The notes below the pieces were generated by a model that worked only from the letters and a program-made list of their open reading frames with translations, had not been told where the DNA came from and did no database searches. A stretch of DNA of 64,000 nucleotides, from assembly GCF_900188005.1 (NCBI RefSeq), contig NZ_FZNR01000001.1, positions 1 to 64,000 of the forward strand. Reading direction: 5' to 3'. Below, piece after piece: positions 42,929-49,968 of the stretch (the stretch's first letter is position 1; every line of letters begins with the position of its first letter). Source of the stretch: Actinoplanes regularis. GTDB lineage: Bacteria; Actinomycetota; Actinomycetes; Mycobacteriales; Micromonosporaceae. A program made the position numbers and the translations under genes.

Positions 42929-44308
42929 TCAGCTACCGGCGGTCAGCAGCTGGTTGACCTTGTCCTCAGCGGTCTTGAGGAGCTGGTCGATGTTCGCGTT
43001 CGGGTTGGTCAGCACCCCGGACATCGCCGAGTCGAGGACCGCGTAGATCGCCTGGGCGTTGGCGGGCTCACCCTTGATCGGCAGCTGGTTCGCCTCGAAG
43101 AGCGAGTAGATCGAGGGGTCGACGTTCGCGTTCGCCTTGCGCAGCTCGAACTCGGCCTTGGCGGTGGCGCTGTCCTTGGTGAACAGCAGCGGCTGCGGCA
43201 CACCGACCGGGTAGTTCTGCGGCTTGGCGCGCGGGTAGTCGAACTGTCCCTTGCCGACCGTCAGCTTCTGGTAGGCGATCCACTTCAGACCGGCCTTGAC
43301 CTGCGCGTCGGTGAGACCCTTCTTGAAGAAGTAGCCCTCACCGCCACCGAGGGTGGCCTTCGCCGGACCGTCCTGGCCGGGCAGCGGGGCCACGGCCCAG
43401 TCGTCGTACTTGCCCTTGAACTGGGAGACGATCGCCTGGGTGGTGTCCGGCGCGCCGACGAACATGCCGACCTTGCCGGCCGCCGCGTTGGTCAGCAGGT
43501 CGCCCCACTGCAGCAGCTGACGGGAGCCCATGCTGTTGTCGCCGTAGCGCATGTCCTTGAGGTTCTGCAGGACCTGCTTGCCCTGGGCGTTGTTGAAGTC
43601 GGCTTTCTTGCCGTCCGCGCTCAAAACCTGGCCGCCCTGCGAGTAGATCTCGGCGGTGAAGTGCCAGCCACCGGTGTTACCCGCGCTGTACTCGGCGTAG
43701 CCGGCGGCGTTCTTGTCCGCGCCGGCGATCTTCTTGGCCGCGGTGCGGACGTCGGCCCAGGTCTTCGGCGGGTTCGCCGGGTCGAGACCGGCCTTGGAGA
43801 ACAGGACCTTGTTGTAGACCAGGCCCATCGAGTAGTTCTTCACCGGCACGCCGTAGACCTTGCCGCCGTCGGTGAAGACGCCCTTGAGCGCCGGGTCGAC
43901 GTCATCCCAGGTGGCGATGTTGTCCGTGGTCAGGTATGGGGTGATGTCCATCGCCTGGCCGGAGTCCAGCACCTGCTGCAGGTCGGTCATGTAGCCGTAG
44001 AAGACGTCGGTGGTGGTGCCACCGGCGAGCCGGGCGGTGAAGTCCGGCGGGTTGTTGCACTGCGTACCGACGCTGACGCTCTTGATCGTGATGTCGGGGT
44101 TCGCCTTCTCGAACGCGGCGACGTCCGCGTTCCAGTTCGCGAGCAGCTCCTTCTCGGTGCCGACCGGCATGCAGTCGACCGTGATGGTGACCTTGCCGTC
44201 AGCGCTGGTGCCGTCGTCGTCGCTCTTCGTGGAGCACGCCGCGAGGCTGAGTCCCAGGCCGGCCGCGAGCGCAAACGCCGCGACCCTCCGGTACTGCGGT
44301 GCGGACAT
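42929..44308 (-). CDS. Sugar-binding lipoprotein of the ABC importer
   Basis: 459 residues. The signal peptide ends in a lipobox (LGLSLAAC, Cys near residue 25), so the protein is anchored outside the membrane. The rest is a family 1 extracellular solute-binding fold (ADVAAFEKANPDITIKSVSV, PVKNYSMGLVYNKVLFSKAGLDP, KTWADVRTAAKKI). With two permeases, a GH13 enzyme and two alpha-glucanases on the same strand, the ligand is probably an alpha-glucan oligosaccharide. AAGGGA precedes the ATG. The promoter lies about 110 bases upstream. Confidence 0.93.
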   Translation of the reverse strand: MSAPQYRRVAAFALAAGLGLSLAACSTKSDDDGTSADGKVTITVDCMPVGTEKELLANWNADVAAFEKANPDITIKSVSVGTQCNNPPDFTARLAGGTTTDVFYGYMTDLQQVLDSGQAMDITPYLTTDNIATWDDVDPALKGVFTDGGKVYGVPVKNYSMGLVYNKVLFSKAGLDPANPPKTWADVRTAAKKIAGADKNAAGYAEYSAGNTGGWHFTAEIYSQGGQVLSADGKKADFNNAQGKQVLQNLKDMRYGDNSMGSRQLLQWGDLLTNAAAGKVGMFVGAPDTTQAIVSQFKGKYDDWAVAPLPGQDGPAKATLGGGEGYFFKKGLTDAQVKAGLKWIAYQKLTVGKGQFDYPRAKPQNYPVGVPQPLLFTKDSATAKAEFELRKANANVDPSIYSLFEANQLPIKGEPANAQAIYAVLDSAMSGVLTNPNANIDQLLKTAEDKVNQLLTAGS

Positions 44309-44413
44309 CTGTCCATCCCTTCGGGAACGGTTATCCAGGACGTTCATTGATCTGCTTCGGTTTCGCAGGGCCGTCCGCCGGCACTCGCCGTGGTCAGCTC
44401 TGTGAGTGGAGTC

Positions 44414-44465
44414 ACCGTAGCGAGACGGACTCATTTCCGCAAGGTTTCGATCGTGCTTTGCAAAG
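44414..44465 (-). promoter_or_regulatory. Importer promoter overlapped by LacI-type operator candidates
   Basis: On the minus strand, TTGCGG (44437-44442), a 17-base spacer and TACGGT (44414-44419) form a promoter. The 10-mer CCTTGCGGAA covering the -35 recurs upstream of the lacI-type gene. A perfect palindrome CTTTGCAAAG (44456-44465), resembling MalR-type sites, lies just upstream. In the 369-base gap 44309-44677 the only other feature is the terminator. Confidence 0.6.
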
Positions 44466-44549
44466 ACACGACTGCTCACTGACAGATGTTGACAGCGAGC
44501 GCTTATGCCCGGGTTTGCTGGCGTTCATCCCGCCCTACTGTCATGAAAA

Positions 44550-44586
44550 AACGGCCGGCGCCCGCAAGACGCGGGTACCGGCCGTT
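44550..44586 (-). terminator. Rho-independent terminator of the lacI-type gene
   Basis: AACGGCCGG (44550-44558) pairs with CCGGCCGTT (44578-44586), with an inner CCCGC/GCGGG stem (44561-44565 with 44571-44575). On the minus strand the stem is followed by a run of six T (44547-44552 read in reverse, part of the arm). It lies about 90 bases past the regulator stop and insulates it from the importer genes. Confidence 0.85.
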
Positions 44587-44677
44587 CGAAGGTTGCGTTC
44601 AGTTGTTGATTTTTGCAGCGCTCACCTCACGAGGCCGTGCGGCGAACAACGCGACAGGCCGCAGCAGACGCGCCGCC

Positions 44678-45673
44678 TCAGCGAGGCGCCGGCCCGGTCG
44701 AGCCGCGGACCACCAACTCCGGCTCGAAGAGCAGTTCGTCGTGCAGCACGCCACCCTCCTCGATCTGGGTGACCAGCAGATCCACCGCCGACTGGCCCAT
44801 CGTCTCGATCGGCTGCCGGACCGTGGTCAGCGGCGGATCGGTGCAGGTCATGAACGCGGAGTCATCGAAGCCGACCACGGAGACATCGGCCGGCACCGCG
44901 CGGCCCAGCCGCCGGGCGGCCCGGATCGCGCCCAGCGCCAGCACGTCGCTGGCGCAGATGATCCCGGTCGCGCCCCGCTCGATCAGCTTGGTCGCGGCGA
45001 CCCGGGCACCCTCCATGGAGAAACTGGAGCGCTCCACCCAGTCGTCGCCGGCCCAGCCGGCGGCCTGGACCATCGCGGCCAGCTTGCGGCGCGACGGGAT
45101 GTGCCCCTCCGGGCCGAGCACCATGCCGATCCGCTCGTGCCCGAGCGAGCGCAGATGCCCGAACGCCTGCTCGACCGCCACCGCGTCATCCGTCGACACC
45201 CGCGGGAAGCCCAACTCGTCGACGCCGGCGTTGACCAGCACCACGGGCAGGCCACGATCGGTCAGCCGCCGGTAGTGCTCGTGCGAGGCGTCGGCCAGCG
45301 CGTAGGAGCCACCGGCGAAGATCACGCCGGAGACCTGGTGGTCGAGCAGCATCTCGACGTAATCCGACTTGGGGACGCCGCCGATGGTCCGGGCGCAGAG
45401 CGCCGGGGTGAACCCCCGCTGGGCCAGCGAGGCGGTCACCACCTCGGCGAGCGCCGGGAAGATCGGGTTCTGCAGCTCGGGGAGCACCAGGCCGACCAGC
45501 CGGGCGCGCTCACCACGCAGCTTGGTGGGGCGCTCGTAGCCCAGGACATCGAGGGCGGTGAGCACCGATGCCCGGGTGGCCTCGGAGACGCCGTCACGCC
45601 CGTTGAGCACCCGGCTGACGGTCGCCTCACTGACCCCGGCCTTCTTCGCCACCTCGGCAAGACGTTTGGTCAC
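44678..45673 (-). CDS. LacI-family regulator of the alpha-glucan locus
   Basis: 331 residues. The N-terminal HTH and hinge helix (LAEVAKKAGVSEATVSRVLNGRDGVSEATRASVLTALDVLGY) span residues 5-48, followed by a periplasmic-binding-protein-like effector domain (GVIFAGGSYALADASHEHYRRL, GFDDSAFMTCTDPPLTTVRQP). It probably represses the importer and glucanase genes until an oligosaccharide is present. The start is GTG. A TAGGAT -10 box ends 6 bases before it, suggesting a leaderless message. Confidence 0.93.
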   Translation of the reverse strand: MTKRLAEVAKKAGVSEATVSRVLNGRDGVSEATRASVLTALDVLGYERPTKLRGERARLVGLVLPELQNPIFPALAEVVTASLAQRGFTPALCARTIGGVPKSDYVEMLLDHQVSGVIFAGGSYALADASHEHYRRLTDRGLPVVLVNAGVDELGFPRVSTDDAVAVEQAFGHLRSLGHERIGMVLGPEGHIPSRRKLAAMVQAAGWAGDDWVERSSFSMEGARVAATKLIERGATGIICASDVLALGAIRAARRLGRAVPADVSVVGFDDSAFMTCTDPPLTTVRQPIETMGQSAVDLLVTQIEEGGVLHDELLFEPELVVRGSTGPAPR

Positions 45674-45679
45674 GGCGGA

Positions 45680-45724
45680 ATCCTACGTCAGGTCATTGCA
45701 AAAACTGAACCGCTCCTTGCGGAA
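45680..45724 (-). promoter_or_regulatory. Leaderless lacI promoter with shared operator motifs
   Basis: TAGGAT (45680-45685) serves as -10 with the GTG start six bases downstream. TTGCAA (45696-45701) lies in the spacer and CCTTGCGGAA (45715-45724) upstream. The latter 10-mer is identical to the one over the importer -35 and fits autoregulation. Confidence 0.5.
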
Positions 45725-45889
45725 TCTTCTGAAATCGATGACAGTCCTTGCCAGGCGTTGCAGGCCCGTCTTCCGGCACCCCGCGAGGTCTCGACCGTAT
45801 TGCACACCGGGTGACGGGATCTCCCGGCCTTACTCGGTTAAGCCGTCGCGCTTCGTGCTGACGCTCCTTACCTCACGGTTCCATAACAC

Positions 45890-46237
45890 CAAGATCCTTT
45901 TCCGGTACGACCTACGCCGCCCGTCCGCAGGCTCGAAGCCAAGTCCCGCCCCCACCCGCGCGACGCCGCGCCCCTCCAGACCGCCCGGCGCGCCCCGGCC
46001 CGCGGCGGTCACCACCCCGTCCGGCTGCCCCGGTGGTGGCGTCGGCCCGGAAGCACGCTGCGGCCCGGCGCCGGCATCGACGTCGCGGCTTGGCAGCGAG
46101 CCGGGCTCGGTGGTGACGTCGGCCTGGGGGCGCGCTGCGGTCTGGAGAGGCTCGGGCGTCGCGCGGGTGGGCACGGGACTTGGCTCTGCCTGCGGACGGG
46201 CGGCGTAGGGCGTACCGGAAAAGGGTTTTGGATCTTG
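45890..46237. repeat. 350-bp imperfect giant palindrome
   Basis: The left arm from 45890 (CAAGATCC, then TTTTCCGGTACG, CTACGCCGCCCGTCCGCAG, GCCAAGTCCCG, CACCCGCGCGACGC, CTCCAGACCGC to 45983) is repeated in inverted order on the right, ending at 46237 (GGATCTTG). The similarity continues inward through a GTCACCACC/GGTGGTGAC pair (46008-46016, 46109-46117) toward a centre near 46065. No credible gene lies in the whole 674-base gap 45674-46347 apart from the lacI promoter. Confidence 0.8.
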
Positions 46238-46347
46238 AAAGGGGTTTGGGTCCTCGCCGGTCGGGAGTGGACCGCGGACCGTGCGGTGCCGGGGAACGGC
46301 AGTGCCCGCCGCGGACCGGAATCCACGACGGGCACCGAGGGAGCGGG

Positions 46348-48519
46348 TCAGGCCACCGGTGTGTTCAGTGGGCGGTGGATGGCGAGGATCGGGTCGACCT
46401 CGTACATGCGGGCTTCGGCGATGTCGAAGTACATGCCGGTGAGCCGGAGGCGGCCGGCCGCCTCCGCGGCCTGGACCACCGGATAGGTGCGCAGGTTGGC
46501 CAGCTGTTGCACGACGTTGTCGGTGCAGCAGCGTTCCTCGTCGGCCACGTCGGAGAAGCGCACGCCGGAGAGGGCGAGCCAGTCGCCCAGGGACGAGCCG
46601 GCCACGGCGGCGCCGGACTGCAGGGCGCGGATCGCGCCGCAGCCGGAGTGACCGCAGACCGTGATGGTCGTGACCCCGAGGACGTCCACGGCGTACTCGA
46701 TGGCGGCGCCGACCGAGGCGTCCCCCATGCCGGGCGGCGCCAGGGACGAGCCGATCGGGCGCTGCGCGGCGGCGGACGTGTGCGGCGGGACCAGGTTCCC
46801 GACATTGCGTACGCAGAACAGGTCCCCGGGCCCACTCGCGGTGATCAGGTTCGGCACCAGCCGGGAGTCCGCACAGGTGATGAAGAGCTGCTCCGGGCGC
46901 TGCCCGTCGCGCGCCAGCTCGGCCAGGTGCGGCCGGACCATCGGGGCGAGGTTGCGCTCGAACTCGGCGATGCCGATCGCCATCGCGTCGCGGCGCTGGT
47001 GGTCGATGCTCTGCCAGCGGGACCACGAGCCGACCAGCCGCGGGGTGCTCCGGCCGCCGCCCAGCCGGCCCGAGGTGGCCCGGTGGAACCACGAGTCGTG
47101 CACCTCGTGGATGCGCACCTGCCCGCCGGACTTCTGGTACATCTCCTCCCAAGTCTTGATCGTCTCGAACGCCCCGTGGTCGAGGTAGTCGAGGTGCAGC
47201 TCGACGTCCACCTCACCACCGGCCGGGATCGCGCCGAACTCCTTGGTCAGCCGGACCGACTCGATGAACGCCAGGGTGCCGCTGATCCTGACCAGCCACT
47301 CGCCGGGCGCGCGCTGCACGGTGTGGATCTCACAGCGGGTGAGCCGCCACAGGATCATCACCGCCGCGGTGATCATGCCGAGCGCGACGCCGGTGAGCAG
47401 GTCGATGGCCACCACACCGAGCGCCGTGACCAGGTACGTCGGCAGTTCACGGTGCCGGGCGTAGGTCTTGAGCTGGGCGAGGCTGACCAGGCGCAGACCG
47501 ACCACGACCAGCACCGCGGCGAGCACCGCCATCGGGATGGTCTCCAGCAGGCTCGCGCAGAGCAGCACGAACACCGCGATCCACACGCCGTGCAGGATCG
47601 CCGAGGCCCGGGTGCGGGCGCCGGCCGTCACGTTGGTCGAGCTGCGGACGATCACGCCGGTCACCGGCAGGCCGCCGAGCAGGCCGGAGACGGTGTTGGC
47701 GGCGCCCTGGCCGACCAGTTCCCGGTCGAGCCGGGCCCGCGGCCCGTCGTGCATCCGGTCCACCGCCACGGCGGAGAGCAGCGACTCCACACTGGCGACC
47801 AGGGCGATGGTGAACACCGCGACGGCGATCCGGTGCAGCGGCGCGTCCGGCCAGACCGGCGTGATCAGCTCCTCCAGGGGCCGATCGGGCAGCTCGACGC
47901 GGGCCACGTCGGCGCCGAGGACCCAGGCCAGCGCGGTGACCCCGGCGACCGCGACCAGGGCGGCCGGCAGCACCGAGACCTTCACGTAGCGTGGCCAGAG
48001 CACGAGTATCCCCACGGTCAGCAGGCCGAGCAGGGCGGAGAGCCCGTGGTGGTCGGCGATCTGGGCGGGGAGCTCCCGGAGGTTGTCCCAGGCGTTGCTC
48101 TGCGGGGCCCCGCCGAGCAGCACGTGCACCTGGCTCAGCGCGATGACCAGGCCGATGCCGGCCAGCATGCCGTGCACGACGGCGGGCGAGAGGGCCAGGG
48201 CGGCGCGACCCAGGCGGGACACGCCGAGCAGGATCTGGACGACGCCGGCAACGGCCACGATCGCGGCGGTGCCGGCGAAGCCGAACTCCGCCACGGCCCC
48301 GGCCACGATCACGGTCAGTCCGGCGGCCGGGCCGCTGACCTGGAGTGGGGCACCGCCGAGAGCGCCCGCGACTATGCCGCCGACCACCGCGGCGACCAAC
48401 CCCGCCAGCAATGGAGCCCCGGATGCCGCGGCGATGCCGAGCGACAGCGGGATGGCGATCAGAAACACGACGATGGACGCCGGCAAGTCCCGGCGCAACA
48501 ACTGCGTCAAGTCGGACAT
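46348..48519 (-). CDS. SulP anion transporter fused to beta-carbonic anhydrase
   Basis: 723 residues. Residues 1-400 are a SulP/SLC26 transporter (about 10-12 helices; GGAPLQVSGPAAGLTVIVAGAV, GLLGGLPVTGVIVRSSTNVTAGARTR). A STAS-like segment follows (about 420-500). A beta-carbonic anhydrase domain closes the chain, with zinc motifs CADSR and CGHSGCGA. The fusion suggests bicarbonate uptake coupled to CO2 interconversion. A palindrome covers the start codon, and the message may be leaderless. The last helix-rich part and the anhydrase are both full length. Confidence 0.93.
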   Translation of the reverse strand: MSDLTQLLRRDLPASIVVFLIAIPLSLGIAAASGAPLLAGLVAAVVGGIVAGALGGAPLQVSGPAAGLTVIVAGAVAEFGFAGTAAIVAVAGVVQILLGVSRLGRAALALSPAVVHGMLAGIGLVIALSQVHVLLGGAPQSNAWDNLRELPAQIADHHGLSALLGLLTVGILVLWPRYVKVSVLPAALVAVAGVTALAWVLGADVARVELPDRPLEELITPVWPDAPLHRIAVAVFTIALVASVESLLSAVAVDRMHDGPRARLDRELVGQGAANTVSGLLGGLPVTGVIVRSSTNVTAGARTRASAILHGVWIAVFVLLCASLLETIPMAVLAAVLVVVGLRLVSLAQLKTYARHRELPTYLVTALGVVAIDLLTGVALGMITAAVMILWRLTRCEIHTVQRAPGEWLVRISGTLAFIESVRLTKEFGAIPAGGEVDVELHLDYLDHGAFETIKTWEEMYQKSGGQVRIHEVHDSWFHRATSGRLGGGRSTPRLVGSWSRWQSIDHQRRDAMAIGIAEFERNLAPMVRPHLAELARDGQRPEQLFITCADSRLVPNLITASGPGDLFCVRNVGNLVPPHTSAAAQRPIGSSLAPPGMGDASVGAAIEYAVDVLGVTTITVCGHSGCGAIRALQSGAAVAGSSLGDWLALSGVRFSDVADEERCCTDNVVQQLANLRTYPVVQAAEAAGRLRLTGMYFDIAEARMYEVDPILAIHRPLNTPVA

Positions 48520-48536
48520 TAGGTAAAACTACCTAA
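48519..48536. promoter_or_regulatory. Palindrome over the start of the SulP-carbonic anhydrase gene
   Basis: TTAGGTA (48519-48525), four bases, and TACCTAA (48530-48536) form a perfect inverted repeat immediately at the ATG. On the minus strand TAGTTT (48526-48531) lies six bases before the ATG and could be the -10 of a leaderless transcript. The pattern recalls DtxR/MntR-type metal-dependent repressor sites. A further TTTACCTGG half-site lies near 48571-48579. Confidence 0.6.
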
Positions 48537-48702
48537 ATTTCATTACAGAAGCATTAGCAGACGCGCACTTCCAGGTAAACCACAGCAATTTGCCGCCACT
48601 TTCTCAGCCGGCGGGAGAAAAGTCGCACAGGGTGTGCGCCGTTCCGGCTTCGGAAATGGGAAAAGGGCCTGGCGGCCCTTTTCTTCACGGAAAATCCGGC
48701 GG

Positions 48703-49773
48703 TTATGCCTTCCAGACGTCCTGGTTCGCCTCGTACATCTCGCGCAGGATGGCCGGCACGTCGTAGGTGAGCTTCCAGTCCGGATAGTGCTCCTCGAACC
48801 GGGCGGTGCTGCTGATCCACCACTGGTGGTCGCCCATCCGGTTCTCGTCGACGTACTCGGTCCGCGCCTCCAGGCCGGTGATCTCCTCGGCGATCTTGAA
48901 CGCCTCGATGTGGCTGCAGTTCGAGAAACGCCCGCCGCCCATGTTGTAGATCTCGGCGACCCGCGGCGCGCGGAAGAACGCCTCGAACGAGGAGACCAGG
49001 TCGTGCGAGTGGATGGCGTCGCGGACCATCTTGCCCTTGTAGCCGTAGATCTTGTAGAGCCGCCCCTCCATCACGCAACGCATCACGTACGCCAGGAAGC
49101 CGTGCAGTTCCGCCGCCGAGTGACCCGGGCCGGTCAGCGTGCCGCCCCGGAACACCGCGGTCGGCATGTCGAAATAGCGGCCGTACTCCTGCACCATGAC
49201 GTCCGCGGCGACCTTGCTGGCCCCGAAGATCGAGTGCATGCTGCTGTCGATCGACATGGTCTCGTCGATGCCCTGGAACCACTTGTGGTCCTCCGGCAGC
49301 TCGAACCGGGTCTCCTTCTCGACCAGCGGCAGCGAGTTCGGCGTGTCGCCGTACACCTTGTTGGTCGAGGTGAAGATGAACGGCGCGTCGATCGCGTGCT
49401 TGCGCGCCGCCTCCAGCATGTTGATCGTGCCGACCGCGTTCACGTCGAAGTCGGTGAACGGCTCGCGGGCCGCCCAGTCGTGGCTCGGCTGCGCGGCGGC
49501 GTGGATCACCAGGCCGATGTTCTTGCCGAGCTGGGCGAAGACCCGGTCCAGGCCCTCGCGGTCACGAATGTCCAGCGAATGGTGGGTGTAGCGGTCGCCG
49601 ATCTCCTTGGTCAGCCGCTCCAGGTTCCACTTGGTGGAGCCGTCGGCGCCGAAGAAGTAACCGCGCATGTCGTTGTCGATGCCGACCACGTCCATGCCGA
49701 GCGCGGCGAAGTGGCGGACCGACTCGGATCCGATCAGACCGGCCGAGCCGGTGATGACGACGACGCTGCCCAT
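48703..49773 (-). CDS. Extended SDR, nucleotide-sugar epimerase-like (CDP-tyvelose epimerase group)
   Basis: 356 residues. The NAD-binding motif [15 protein letters not shown] is at residues 9-23, followed by [10 protein letters not shown] and [11 protein letters not shown], the block typical of CDP-paratose/tyvelose 2-epimerases. The YxxxK motif reads FGASK, with Phe where the catalytic Tyr normally stands. C-terminal [14 protein letters not shown] and [10 protein letters not shown] contact the nucleotide-sugar. The substrate is uncertain and the Tyr loss may mean changed or no catalysis. It is divergent from the amidoligase fusion gene, with about 195 bases between. Confidence 0.85.
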   Translation of the reverse strand: MGSVVVITGSAGLIGSESVRHFAALGMDVVGIDNDMRGYFFGADGSTKWNLERLTKEIGDRYTHHSLDIRDREGLDRVFAQLGKNIGLVIHAAAQPSHDWAAREPFTDFDVNAVGTINMLEAARKHAIDAPFIFTSTNKVYGDTPNSLPLVEKETRFELPEDHKWFQGIDETMSIDSSMHSIFGASKVAADVMVQEYGRYFDMPTAVFRGGTLTGPGHSAAELHGFLAYVMRCVMEGRLYKIYGYKGKMVRDAIHSHDLVSSFEAFFRAPRVAEIYNMGGGRFSNCSHIEAFKIAEEITGLEARTEYVDENRMGDHQWWISSTARFEEHYPDWKLTYDVPAILREMYEANQDVWKA

Positions 49774-49968
49774 CTGGGGACCTCCGCTGGATGTGGGTAC
49801 ACCGAGGCCCGAGGTTACCGGTAGCGACGATGGCCGGGACGCGCCGGTCGCGGTTCAGCGATCATCATGCTTGGTCATAACCCGAAATGGGCACGTCACA
49901 GATCTGCCACATCCGATGGAAAGGCTCTGGTGAACGATTTGCCGGAGTTCGATGCGAAGGCGGTCACG

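Noticed and set aside
45830..47152. A 440-codon minus-strand frame across the giant palindrome
   Set aside because: Most of it is an out-of-frame reading of the SulP-carbonic anhydrase gene, and its remainder translates both palindrome arms without a domain.
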